DNA of 64,000 bases from Galaxea fascicularis (GCA_948470475.1 OX419346.1:1515151-1579150), one strand, 5' to 3'; shown: positions 33,420 through 45,215, numbered from the stretch's first letter. The notes: generated by a model not told the origin, from the sequence alone. Numbers and translations: made by a program.

Positions 33420-36400
33420 ATGGACCTCAATCCTCGGGTAGAATTTTTAAAATTTCATCAAGGATATGTCCGTGGTGTTGCATTCTCTCCTCTGGTAAGG
33501 TTTAAAGTTAAATCTCCGAATGAATGAGCTTGATACACTTGCACAGCTGTTCATATAGTTGTGTAACCGAGTCGTGTTGACATGGATCTCGTTGTATGCT
33601 TGTTGTTGTAGTCCAAGCTGAACGTAATTTTCGTCCATAGGATCGATACTTGTTTTGCTCCGGTGCTTATGATGGAAAAGTGAATGTTTACAGTGCCAAG
33701 AAGTGCCATTTGTTGGGCAGCTATCCAGTAAGCTATGGATAAATAAAATTAGTACTAATTAATTTTAATTTTAGAATAATTTTACCTGAATAGCACTCCG
33801 TCTCCTCTCAGGGAGTAACTGCTGAATATCCCACCACTTCTGGCCACTGTTGTATTCTTGTAGCGGCACTGTTTGAAGAACAAGACAGATAACAATACAT
33901 GCTATTCACATGCAAATAAGTGGCAAGGTATTCAGCAGTTTAGCTCCTCTTAGTTCATTGCTTATCATGTTGAGCAATTACTATCTTCAAGTGTTGCCAA
34001 AAAAGCCCTGGTAAGTAATAAAAGAAAATGGCAGTAAAATGTCATGGGTGTTTTTCATGGTGGCCATGTTAGTAGTTAGAACAATGAATTTTTCTTTGTT
34101 TGAAAACAAAAATAGATTTCCATGCAGACTACCTTATACTGTCTTCAACCACTAACATGCTGCCATGCAGACCCAGGGTTTTCATTAAGAATTGAAATAG
34201 CAGGAGGATATTATAAAGTAACAAGAGAATCAATTACCTTCAAGGCTGCTACATTCCATCGAAATTTAGCTGGAGAATTCCACGCAGTAGCCGGAGAATT
34301 CTCTGATCTCTGATGCCTAATAAACACCCTGCAGACCACAGATGATGGCATGTGAACATGCAGTATGCTATTTGAGTTTTGTACTGTCTCATTATTCCAA
34401 GAGCATTTGAGTGAGTGAGTTCAAGTGCCACCAAATTGCCAGCTGTTACTATCATCACATAACAGTAGAATGTGTTGGGTTTCCAGTCATCAGTTGTCCT
34501 CTATCAACAGCCATATGGTGAATGATATCAACATCATCCAGTAACACAGTCTATCATCTAGCTTCATATCTGCCATATTTTTGACAGCTTTAAAACTAGG
34601 AATTAGCAATAGACCTTTTTACCGATACGGCGGCCATCTTGAATTCAGAGGAAATTATGGGATACCCAGGGGGCAGATGAGAAATAATTATAAATAACAC
34701 TGTGGCATGATAACTTTTAACAATAATTTTTCGCTAACCATAGAAACCACTGCCATTAAATACCGTGACAGAAAGATGTAATGCTTGTAATATTTGTTTT
34801 GGAATGAGAGACAAGCAGTAAAAATTTATCCTGAAAGCTGTGTATACCATAATTTTGCAGTGATTGCCCCCTCGGCAGCCCATAATTCTTCGGTCAAAAC
34901 AATATAATTCAAGATGGCCGCCGTATCAGTAAAAAGGTCTATTGCTTGAAAGGCTCTTTTACTGGTGAAGAGGTGGTACTTATTAATTGTTCTGGACTTG
35001 TGGCAACATTTCTGCAAAATCTTCTTGTACATTCAGTAAGTTTTTGGAACAATAAAAATTGATGATCAAAATGGTGTAGGTATGTTTCAGTTGTTGCTGG
35101 AATTCCATGCATTGTTTTTTTGGTCCACAGGTGACAACATTAAGTCTAGCAAGAAATATCAAGGCTGTACGGTTTACAAGTGATGGGCAGAAGGTAAAAC
35201 TGATATATATGTATTACTGCAACACTGTGCATGGTTCATAATAATCAAATTTAATATTGTTTTGCTCCATGATCTTTGTCGCTATCAAGCTGGTCAACAG
35301 CTAGATTTTAGTGTGATCAAATCTTATACCTCAAGCAGGCAATGGGAGACTATGAATGTAACAACATTAACTTTGTATGTTTTATCTTGTTTTAACTGAT
35401 TGTTCGTAGATTATAGCATCAACCAATGCCAGAAGACTAATTGTTATGGATGTGGAAACAGGAGAGCAGTTACTTTCATATGATAATTGTAAGTCTGAAT
35501 TATTATTCTTCATGATCATCATCATCATCATTATCATCACTGGCTGTGATATTATTGACATCAGTCAGGTGCACCAGCAACCGGTGATATGGCTGGCTAC
35601 TTTCCTAGTTTTTCCAGCTACGATTTTGCCAGTAAAAATAGAAAATGTAGGGGGGGGGGAACGGTGTTGTCACCCCCTCAGTGCCGTCTACTCTCTTACA
35701 TTCTCCTTCTACCAATACTGGTAGTAATACTGGTAGTAATACTGGTCAATACTACCAACCGGTGTTAATGCTACCGGTAATAACTAAAGAGCTGCAAAGA
35801 AAATTGGTTAACGTTGATTCAACGTTTTTGCCGTTAGGTGTTTACAACGGTCCTGATCGAACTGGATTAGCTGTGGATGTGCAGGCAGGTCCAAACATTG
35901 TGGCTTGCTGCTGTGTGAATGGGCGTGGCTTATCAATGTTTGATCTTAGAATGCCGATCCCCATGGATTTTATATATGATGTGAGTTACAAAATCTCCAG
36001 AAAAGGCATGGCTAAATTTAATAACAAGACTTTGGAGTGTATGACACTTTCCTGAATTTGGTTTGAATTGCTGGTAAATCTTATAGTTTCACTGACTTAG
36101 TGCAAATTCTCTTTCCTTCAGAAATGTTGTTTATACATGGTGAAGGCCATCCATCCTTTAATGAGTTTAAGAGAATGTTCACAGAACTTTCTATTGATCT
36201 GCACGGAATAGTAAGATTTATGGTACCAATATGAACATATTTCCTCTCTCTATAGCTTCATAATAATGTTATTCGAGATGTGATGTTTCTTCATGAGAGC
36301 TGGCCATGGTGTAAGGGACACAATGCCTTGTTAACAGTGGCAATTGATGGTACAACAAAGGTACATTTAAGGATTGTAGGTTTGACTTTAACCCTTTAAC

Positions 36401-39400
36401 TCCCAGAAGTGATTAGTACATAACTTCTCTTTATGATATCAATACATTGTCCAGCAGACAGGATATGAGAATATACAAACTTATCAGTCAGAAAGTGTTG
36501 CTTTGATATAACCCTGGTGGCGCAAATTAATACTAATGTACAAAGAACTGTAAAGCGACTAGAAAGGAGAATTAATAATCAGATCTTGGGTAGAGAACAA
36601 TGCAATGATACGATAGGAGACTGGACACTAGTTTATCGGACCACGTTGTCCTTGTTCTACTTTCTTGTCATTCTCTCGCGAGGATGACCATTTGTATTAA
36701 ACACATGCCTTTATGAAATGGATGTATTCCTATCTATTGGGAATTAAAGGATTTAAGAGGTTGTAACTCAAGAGGGTCTTATAACAAAATTCAAAAGAAA
36801 TTTGTCTGTTTAATGTTTGACAGTTTAGGATTCTTTTACTTCATGTAGGTCTCCACAACAGATGGGCGCACTCTTCAGAGTACAGAGCTTGGTTCCATGT
36901 TGAACACTGCTGCACCAACTCCCGAACCATTTGGCTCCATGGCTGATGATGGATTTTACAGTAAGTGTAACTCTTGTCTTTAGATTTTTCCTGGTTTAAA
37001 TTATTTTATTTTCCTTTGTTTCAGATGTGGTAAATTTGACATGAAGGAAAATATTACTTTCCTTGAGGCTGGGCTATACTGACTCGTGAAAATGGCTAAT
37101 CCACATTATTTAACGTTATACACCTAGGTAGTTCTGTACATGAAGGTCATTGCCTGGTTTTCCATAAGCGGTATTATACTGCTCATACTAGCACTCATTT
37201 ATCACGATCAATCATTTGGCAGATCTATAATTGCCCAATCTTTCCTGTAGTAATAATACATACAGCTAATAAGCCTATAATCTTTCTTTGTTTTTAAGTT
37301 TTCAGAAACATATTCAACTGCTGCATTAGATTGGCAGCTTGATGAGTGTGCCCTCAGCGTAGAAAAGCAATTTCTGAAAATAATGTTTTGTGCACATCTT
37401 TTTTTGCTGATTGAAGTTCCATTCATTTTAAGGTCTCATCATGTTTGGAGGAGAGTTTTTAACAAGTTTTGTCCCAGAAGTTGGAGTCCAGGAGCGTATG
37501 CTGGAACATGGAAAAGATCCATTGTGGAAAATTAAGTATGAGCTGCACAATTTTAGTCACTGCCTGAAATTATTGCAATTGTACAGAAAACTTGAAAATT
37601 TTAAGCTTAAAAAGTGACACATGTGCCTTTCATGTAGGGCCCCTCAGTTCTTCTGGTGGTAGTCATTGCTTTTTTGCTCAAAATAAACTGTATGCACTCT
37701 TCAGATGTTAATATAATTAATATAGTAATTATTATGATGTATGTTGATAGCCACCTAAACATAACATCCTTCTTTTGGGGTTGAGAGCTTCTATGATGAG
37801 CCAAAAGAAGGTCATTGACATCAAAGTTTCTTTTCAAGGTACACGTCTAATGGAAGCACACTTTTCACTGCCTGTGATAGAGGTGTAGTCAGAAAGTAAG
37901 TCAACAGTGAATAATGGTGAGAAGAGATCTTAGTTTGAACCACAAGGAGTAATCGTCTGTGACAGAGGTTTCAGACTTTTTTGTTATAAGGTGCAGGCCC
38001 TTGCTGTGTAATGGTTTTGATTTTTTAGGCTTGATTCACACCAGCAATGTACAGTGTCACATTTCACTCAATGAATGATTTAAACCTGGCACCTTGTTAG
38101 GTATAGAGGAGCTTGCATTTAAAGCACACATGTAGATGCACGATCAATGTCATCATAAACAATGTATAAACGAAATAAAAATTAATTGCATTCCTCAGTG
38201 TATGTGTACTCTCAACTAGTAATGCACAGATGACATCAAAAAATGGTAAGAACATATGTCATGCTACCTGCCTTTGCCTTATAGCATATGCTTCTAAAAT
38301 GCTCTCACCACATTTTGATGCTATCTGTTCATCAGAGTAGACATCCACTGACAAGTAGAATCTACAATATTTGTGGAATAATGATGGCAAAATTGATATC
38401 CTCTCAGAACACTGTCTTACAGAGCTGTGTTAACAATATTATTTTCTTATGATTAAGATTGTTTATCATAAATTTTGTGTCCATTAGTTGTAACTAATGA
38501 ATGTTCTTTGTAGATATCGGCGGTTTCCAGATCACCATGAATTTGTGGAGGATTTGTTCTGTCATGCAGATGATGTTGAAGACATTGATATCTCACCTTA
38601 TGATGAGTGTATCCTTTGTTTCCCAATATCACTGCGCAGATTCTCCATAATGTTTTAATTAGATGGATAATAGAACTCTCGAATAATAAATTGATTTTAG
38701 AAGTAATTTTGACAATGACACAATTACAATATTACAGGACTCTCAAATGAGGAAAGGAAAAAAATGTGTACACTGAGAAACTCTTAAAATGTACAAGTGA
38801 TAAGGAAGCAAAGGTCTATGCAGTGATTTCCTCCTCCATCAACTGAGTATTCAGGTTGTTGTTGTTAGAAACTGTTGCTGGTACCAAGTTCTCCTAGTGG
38901 TAAATTATTTGTTATGCATTGTTACAATCAATGTATATTACATGATGTACAAAAAGAAACAAGATAATTATTGACTTATCCAGCATCTTGTGATCACTTC
39001 ATCATGTCATTCAAAAGGAAGGGTGTGAAGATACTCATTCTATCTTATGACACTTCTTTTCAAACCTTCCCAAAGAATTCTATTTTTTTTCTTGAAGTCT
39101 GCCAGCAGTTATTTTCGGTTTCAGCACCCTACCGATCAGGAAATATTTCTCCCTAAAAGGTATGACAAGCACCCCATAATTTTTATTGGGGATTTCCCCC
39201 TCGGTTGCCTGCATATTACAAAAAACTTCTCCATGCATGACTGGGCTACCCTGATTGAGAAGTGTTTTTTGGGGCTAAAAACAAATTAAGGTTACAAGTT
39301 GAATAATCTTTTCTCCTTAATAAATCTCTTTAGATTTAGTTACTGCATCTAAGGATCAGAGTGTTGGGGTTTACAGGCTTGGCCCACCCAGTCACGGTGT

Positions 39401-39425
39401 AACAGAATATGGTGAAATAAGATAA
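33420..39425 (+). CDS. WD40-repeat protein (beta-propeller)
   Basis: Eleven exons in frame: 33420-33494, 33641-33727, 35131-35193, 35410-35488, 35838-35980, 36256-36360, 36849-36960, 37433-37535, 37839-37895, 38514-38608, 39334-39425 (stop TAA); 336 residues. WD-type blades are visible: VRGVAFSP with CSGAYDGKVNVYSA, VRFTSDGQKIIAST with LIVMDVETG, a blade ending GLSMFDLRMP, TVAIDGTTKVSTTDG, YTSNGSTLFTACDRGVV, and the last with DISPYDE and LVTASKDQSVGVYRL. There is no signal peptide or other domain, so it is probably a cytosolic or nuclear scaffold. The donor of exon 10 (GAGT/GTATCC) is the weakest site but gives a good blade sequence across the join. I could not assign an orthologue. Confidence 0.85.
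34606..34945. mobile_element. MITE with 40-bp terminal inverted repeats
   Basis: GCAATAGACCTTTTTACCG at the left is mirrored by CAGTAAAAAGGTCTATTGC at the right, and the arms match over 40 bp with about one mismatch. Both ends include GGCGGCCATCTTGAATT. It lies in intron 2 of the WD40 gene and has no coding capacity. Confidence 0.8.
36393..36755. mobile_element. MITE with CCCTTTAACTCCCA ends (copy 2)
   Basis: Begins CCCTTTAACTCCCAGAAGTG and ends near TTGGGAATTAAAGGATT, inside the intron between exons 6 and 7 of the WD40 gene. The right end is more diverged than in copy 1. Confidence 0.55.
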
Positions 39426-39429
39426 CACT

Positions 39430-40960
39430 GGGATTATAAGCTGTCTGGGATGTCAGCTTTGCCCTAAAATCACCACGGTTTTTTTCAGTGCCAGCCACAA
39501 GAATCCCTCAGAGGAGATGGAGAAGGGTCCGATGTAAAGGGATTGTAGGATTGGTTAACTTAACAGTGAGGTGCCCAGTGTGTGTATCCATACATCAAAT
39601 AGTTTGCACAACCAAACCAGTAACCTGCAGCCACAAGTTGGGACCAAAAGTGCTCATCAGGAGAGAACTTACTATTGCCAAAAAAAAACCCGATGTATTC
39701 AAGTGCTTTTAGCAGTGCTATATTCCACAGCTGTATGATCTTGGCAGGTTGAATGGTCAACTACAGTGTATGGTCTGATTGTCTGGTAGGTCGAACGTGA
39801 GACAGGACCTTCTGCTATGGGGTGCATGTACAGTGTCCTCAGAACAACTCCCCATTGTATTTTTTTTTTTTTACATAACCTGCAGAGTGGGCATACTTTT
39901 TTTTGCAAAGAGTCAGCTTGAAAGCAAGGATAATATTATAGGCAAGTAATAATAAATTATTATTAAACAAAAGGTTTGAAAACCCAAGAAAAGGCAAGAG
40001 ACCATGAAGAACCCAGCTAATTCTACTCCCTTTGGGCATCTATTTGGTGCCGGAAATTGCATTATAGACTTGTACTGTGACCACTGAATTGTTATAGTAC
40101 TCTTAACAATGCTGTTATCCCTCTAATCCCAAATATCAAAATGTGTTTTCTCCTTACAATTCTCATATATTTCATGTTACATGTTGGGAGAATTTGTATA
40201 AACGTTAACTCAACTTGTCCGTAGTGATCATTTCCTGTATTCTCCTGTCCTGTATTATTGACAAACTAGTGATGTGATAAGGAGAATTTAGATGTTGGTC
40301 AATATTGGGATGTAAAGAGTTAACGTGACTCTAACTTTGAATCGGTGGAAGAAATCCATCAGTGTGACCACTGCTTCACATGAAAGGTGTTACCAGCAGC
40401 AATTCGCTGTACTGTCATTTTTTTGTCTGTTCTAATTCTGAAACAAAAATTTAGAAAATTTGTGAAATGTTTCTGTACACTTTAAATCTGCATCTTATTA
40501 AGCCCTTATTAAGGTGATTGCCTTGTATACTTTGTACTTCTGTTTTTCCAGTTACTGGAAGGTCCTAATGTAACACCTTGGTTATTGCATGATAAAACAT
40601 CCAAACAAGGTTGTGGTATTATGTGCATTATTTTTTTGTGATGAATTTGGGAGTCTTAAGTATATTCCTCCTTGAGGCAAATCTAAAATATCCACACAGT
40701 GTTTACCCAGCATGCGTGAAGTTTTTGGACATAAGTATCCAATCAGATGAAATGACAGAATTTTTGGAAACTGCCACGTGATCATTGGTCGCTCAGTCGC
40801 CGTCAGGAACACGTGCGCGCGGTGTGTAAAACGCCACGTGTGGGACCCTCTACCCATGCAATTTCACGCGCCCGCGCCCTTACCAGACAGAGAGCACAGT
40901 TCTAATTGTTGAAGTTAATTTAAATGTAAACTTAACTCTCAATGTTCCAAGGTCTTAGTA
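39430..40960. other. Intergenic, tail-to-tail spacer with a MITE copy at 40115-40322
   Basis: Separates the 3' ends of the WD40 gene and the gamma-glutamylcyclotransferase-like gene. Positions 40115-40322 look like a decayed third copy of the CCCTTTAACTCCCA MITE (ATCCCTCTAATCCCA ... TTGGGATGTAAAGAGTTAA). No coding exon seen in the rest. Confidence 0.45.
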
Positions 40961-40963
40961 TCG

Positions 40964-40969
40964 TTTAAT
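40964..40969 (-). terminator. Candidate ATTAAA signal of the GGCT-like gene
   Basis: ATTAAA on the minus strand lies about 27 nt after the stop codon at 40998-40996. A short 3' UTR would result. Confidence 0.4.
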
Positions 40970-40995
40970 CAGTTTTAAATATTCGATGTTCGACC

Positions 40996-41454
40996 TCACT
41001 TTATACCTTTTAAGTTCTTTAAATACTCGGCATATTCTTTAGGAATGATATCCTGTCCTTCAAGTATTTCCCTTAGATAAACCTCACTTGGCTTTAGCCC
41101 ATCTTGAATGTATTCTTCGTTTGCTTGGTACGACATCGCCTCCACCAATTCACCGTTTTTCTTTTCAACTTGAACGGTAACGCGATGCATGCGATTTCCT
41201 TCGTGAATATGCTCTTTATCCATATTATCCATGCTTCCTTTCTGACATATATACAGAGCTCCGTAAACCACAGAATCTTTATCTGGAATTATATTAGCAT
41301 ACCCAAATCCGTCGTCTTTCCAATTAGTGTTAAAGTCGAATCGATATCCTCGAAGCACTGCGCTTTCGCGGGAAATGAACTTGGCGCCGCGTTCTTTCAT
41401 TTTTCTCTCGCTCAAGTTTGAGGCGAAAGCGAAGTATATCTCTTTCTCTTCCAT
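40996..41454 (-). CDS. Gamma-glutamylcyclotransferase-like protein
   Basis: A single uninterrupted reading frame of 152 residues. The N-terminus EIYFAFASNL corresponds to the family motif YFAYGSN that forms the substrate-binding loop, but the glycine is replaced by alanine and the tyrosine by phenylalanine. The middle region KDSVVYGALYIC matches the family's VWGVV strand, followed by MDKEHIHEG, where the final Glu aligns with the catalytic glutamate of human GGCT (LDEQEG). SYQANEEY and PSEVYLREILEG match the C-terminal helix region. The family cleaves gamma-glutamyl amino acids to 5-oxoproline in glutathione metabolism. Unlike its neighbours the gene has no intron, which may mean a retrocopy, transfer or just a compact gene. 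The ATG is 244 bp from the divergent RecQ-like start. Confidence 0.8.
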   Translation of the reverse strand: MEEKEIYFAFASNLSERKMKERGAKFISRESAVLRGYRFDFNTNWKDDGFGYANIIPDKDSVVYGALYICQKGSMDNMDKEHIHEGNRMHRVTVQVEKKNGELVEAMSYQANEEYIQDGLKPSEVYLREILEGQDIIPKEYAEYLKNLKGIK

Positions 41455-41698
41455 GTTTGAAGGCTGAATCAGTAAGGGAGCTAGGAGACGCGATGTGTAT
41501 TGCGTGACACGACCTTGGGTGGGCCACGTACGTCATACTCTGCAGACTGCATTTGATACGGCCCGCTGCCAGGGGTTTCAGCGGTCGGGAACGAACGACC
41601 CTGGTGACGACCCTGGAAAGATCCCATTTGAAGTCCGAAAATACCGGACTTCCGGTTGAATTGCGCATGCATGTAGCTTTGGTCAGTCTGCAATAAAC

Positions 41699-41962
41699 AT
41701 GGTGAGTTCGCCGGCTTCCTTGTCGTTGGACTCTGATGTACGTGTAGAAGAACAAGGTGTAAATTTCGGTTTACAAGTAATCGGAAGAGAAAATGTAACG
41801 TTCAAAGAGGAGCAAATGCAGATCCTAAAGACTGTTATTGTGGAGAAAAAGCTAGGATGCCCTGGCCGTGCTGCCAACCGGTTTTGGCAAGTCGTTAGTT
41901 TATCAACTTATGGCACCCTTCGCAGATTTCGTGGAATCTGGCTTCAAACCGACAGAAACTAA

Positions 41963-41998
<36 letters not shown>

Positions 41999-42396
41999 AA
42001 CTGGCCGTTCCGAAATTCAAAAGGGAACTGGGGCGAGTCTCAAATTTTGAAGTAATCGATAAATTGACACCATCACATGTAAGATAACATTGAGATTAGT
42101 CGTTTGACCAAGTTTCACTCTTTTAGGTTGAACAGATTGGGGGACGCTGTCACAACATTAGAGACATTTGTATGGATTTTCAGCTATGTTTCAAGGTCCA
42201 TAACTTGGTCTCTGTTCAACCTGAAAGAGTCAAACTTGGTCAAACGATCAATCTCAATGTTATCTTTCATGTGATTGTGTCAATTTATCGATTACTTCAA
42301 AATTTGAAACTCGCCCCAGTTCCCTTTTGAATTTCGGAACGGCCAATAAGGGACCAGGTGACTAAGCTTAGAGAGTGTCTTATTTAGTTCCGGTCA
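41699..42396 (+). pseudogene. RecQ-like DNA helicase, N-terminal fragment, interrupted
   Basis: From the ATG at 41699 one frame reads FKEEQMQILKTVIVEKK. About four bases (CTAG, near 41850) then shift the frame, and the next frame reads the Walker A motif PTGFGKSLVYQL and IVLVVSPLNAL. A miniature transposon (42000-42346) follows, and the same frame resumes as RDQVTKLREC before stopping at TAG. This order is the start of the helicase domain of RecQ-family proteins. Motif II (DExH) and everything downstream are absent. It is therefore a broken and truncated copy. Many RecQ-like copies in a genome would suggest a mobile or amplified source; that cannot be seen here. Confidence 0.8.
42000..42346. 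mobile_element. TA-flanked MITE inside the RecQ-like fragment
   Basis: Ends ACTGGCCGTTCCGAAATTC and the complement of TTGGCCGTTCCGAAATTC are parts of inverted arms of more than 100 bp. TA lies on both sides (41998-41999 and 42347-42348), the target-site duplication of Tc1/mariner elements. No transposase is encoded. Confidence 0.85.
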
Positions 42397-42934
42397 TTTG
42401 CATTGTTTCTGAACAACCAATCAAAACCGCCCCTCGAACGGATCTTTCGAGAGTCGCTCGTTTCGTCAAGCCAGCATGCACAGTGAGGAACGAAGACTCG
42501 AGGTACGAGATTGTCGTGGCCGCCAAGAGTTTTCAAACAAAATGGTCAAAATGTACACTCAGGACTTAGAGTGATTAAAGCGTTGTGGTTCAGTGGAGTC
42601 TGTGTGGAACAGTAATATGACACATGGGAACAGACGCCAATAGCGAATGTTTTGACCATTATTTCCCAGATTTAAGAAGTTACATGTAAATGTTGCCATG
42701 AAAACTTAATGTGAAGGAAATCCTGTGTAAAATGCAATGTCTTCATCTGAAATAAACTTGCCTAATGTTAACATCCTGTTTTTTTTTTTTTGCACTTGTC
42801 TGAAGGTTTGAAAGCATGAGCCCTTACTCTTTCCACTTCAGCTTCTAGTTTAGCGTTGCTTGTTCAGCTCTCTTCAAGTAAATGCTCTCAGTATTTCAGC
42901 CACCTTTCTCTGAAGATTTTCGTAGGACAAACTG

Positions 42935-43438
42935 TTATTCCGAATCAGGAATGGGTGATGCCACACCAGTCTCGCTGGTTGTTAGTCTTGATTCATTTTC
43001 TTCCGAACAATCCGAATTTCTCCTGGCATTATTTACCTCCATACCTAACGTTTTTGACGATGAACTTTCATCTGCACTCATGTTCAGGGATGTTCGGGTT
43101 TTACTCTTCTTTAGACTCGAGAGAGAAATCCTGACTTTAGGCGCCGGTCTCTTTCTCGATGAGCTCCTTTTCCACGCAAAAACTGATGGAACTGCTCCAT
43201 CGACGTAATTCAGTGTCCTTATACCCAATTTTTTTTTCAGGTGTTCTTTCGTAAAATGTAGAGAGCAAACTGTTGTAGAATCTGTAATCGAAAAATGTTT
43301 TCCCGGGTCTCCTCGGATAGCGTGCAGCCATTGCTCCTTCAAGTACTTATCGGTAGGTATGGTAAAAAATCCAACTTTCTCGCCATTCGGACCTGTCGAT
43401 CCTTTTTGCTTACAAAGTGGTAGACAGCAATAACGATT
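42935..43438 (-). pseudogene. THAP zinc-finger fragment without a start codon
   Basis: The minus-strand frame opens just after a TAA at 43441-43439 and begins with YCCLPLC, then GFFTIPTDKYLKEQWLHAI, then VCSLHF. This is the C-x(2-4)-C ... C-x2-H zinc module of THAP DNA-binding domains, with the invariant Trp in place. No in-frame ATG precedes the first zinc cysteines, and no clear acceptor site was seen to supply one. The tail is Ser/Lys-rich and ends at 42935; a frame just beyond it reads LQRKVAEI, coiled-coil-like. THAP domains occur in host factors and in P-element-type transposases. I call it a broken copy, although an unseen upstream exon remains possible. Confidence 0.65.
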
Positions 43439-43599
43439 TTATGCAGATTTTATTTCACTCATAGAGAATTTCGACGTTGTACAACCGTTTGATTAATGAC
43501 AAAACTCGCTACACTCTAAACTTGGTTACGAATTCTCTCCTCACCCGCCTCGTTTTCATGTAGTCGTACTGAGGCTTTCCCGAGCCGTCCGCCATTATG

Positions 43600-45100
43600 G
43601 ACTTTTTTTTTATTTTGCCCCCGTGGGTTTTTAGTTAAAGCATTTTTTTTCATTACAATACAACTTTCACTTACATTACATAACAAAGCATTACAGAAAA
43701 TACTTAACCAGTTCTAATTACGTTTAATTTCATGTTTTCTAGCATGTCAAAACAGAAATTTTTGGCTACGACTAGTAATTATACATTCAAGTTTTCCTTT
43801 AGGTGAAAACTTCCTTATCCCTATATTAGTAGGTATACCGTATACCTTTCAAAGAATTTAGGATTTTAGGATTAAGAATTTAGGATTCAGGAGACTCGAT
43901 CCAGCGAGGGCAGAAGTGGCTCCATTTCAAATTACTTGGCGCTGTGTTATTTCCATTCGGTGAATATGTTTCAGGAAAAACGAGAAGTTGTTTTGAGTCG
44001 GATGCCGTTCTTTTGAACGGCATATCCAGATGTAGTGCTTCGCCATTGGGCAACAAAAAATTATTTGGATTCTGAAGTTAGAGTTGTCTGCTGGCTTCAG
44101 GCCTAAGGCGGTTTCCATTGCTAAATAGTTTTCTTTTGAAAGAATGCGGCACGTCTACAACCATATCGAAAACTGAGTTATTCCAAAAGTTTGAGAGGAC
44201 TTGCTGCAAGGTCTGCCGGGGCGGCGAACGTAATGTCCAGCAAACTCCATCCTCTTCACCAGTACCTTTGCACCAACTAACGTCATACGGGCGTTAAGCT
44301 GCTGTTGATCAGCAAATGCAGGCCCTGGAAAAGGAGATGGTGAAGCTCAATCTTAAAGAGCAGTCGAAGCTCAAACAACGGCGGTTAACGTTTCATTCAA
44401 AGATAAATTGAGGACAGGCGCGTTAAGCTAGCTCTGGGCGATATTCCTGATCCTGCGTATATCGGCCCAGCAGCCGTAAACTGAATAACTAAGTTCATGT
44501 ACTCCACACGGATCCACGCTAAAAAAGTTACTCGGTTCAGTTTCGGATTTTGAGGATACATTTTACGGATTGGCGGAATTCAAAAGCTCAGTGGATCACG
44601 AACTCCTTCAATATTTCAACATGGATTTGACGGATTTTGTTTGTTTTGAAGTACGAATCGTGGAACTTAGACATTTTGTTCAATTTTTTAATATTTTCGT
44701 TTGCATTTTTTTTCTAAAAACTAGTGGGTAGCACACAGCAACGGATCTTGTCAACTTTGTTAATACTTGATTATCCGACTGGTTTTGTCTGACAACACAG
44801 ACGTCATCAGGGAATTAGCGGCAAAATAGATCAAATAACTAGTTCTACACTAATGGTTCAAACTACGTCTTTTATCAATCATGTTGAATCCCTGGTAAAG
44901 TCTCAGTGAAGTTTATGATCAGACAAAACCGAGCGAATAATAAACAAAGTCAAGAGAGGATGAGGTGCCTCATCCTGTCTTGACAAAGTTAACAACAGAG
45001 CTCTCAAGTCTCACGCATTGAGACTCATGCAAACGAATGCAATCTTACTCTCTCACGCTGAAACTATTTCTCGCGCATTCAAGGCTTTTCATTTAAACAA
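43600..45100. other. No gene seen; imperfect inverted repeat at 44740-44950
   Basis: TGATTATCCGACTGGTTTTG at 44768 is mirrored imperfectly by CAAAACCGAGCGAATAATAA at 44924, about 200 bp in all, and looks like an old DNA element. A short palindrome GATGAGGTGCCTCATC lies at 44959. The rest is plain sequence. Confidence 0.4.
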
Positions 45101-45109
45101 TTTCCTCTG

Positions 45110-45215
45110 ATTCGCTCTGACGAAGGGCTAACGCTTGGAACGTCAGCTTTTAGAATCCCGGTACGTTGGTCAATTTAAACGATCAACTCCGTTGCTAAAA
45201 CCCAATTTTCGAGAG
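45110..45215 (+). mobile_element. Possible Penelope-like element terminal repeat with degenerate hammerhead core
   Basis: CTGACGA-AGGGC-TAAC-GCTT-GGAA-CGTC at 45117-45150 resembles a minimal hammerhead ribozyme (CUGANGA, stem II, GAAA, GUC). Hammerheads of this small type are known from Penelope-like retroelements. Here the GAAA box is GGAA, so the copy is probably inactive. The following GATCAACTCCGTTGCTAAAA fits a terminal-repeat context that I associate with such elements from memory. No reverse transcriptase of that type is nearby. Confidence 0.35.
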
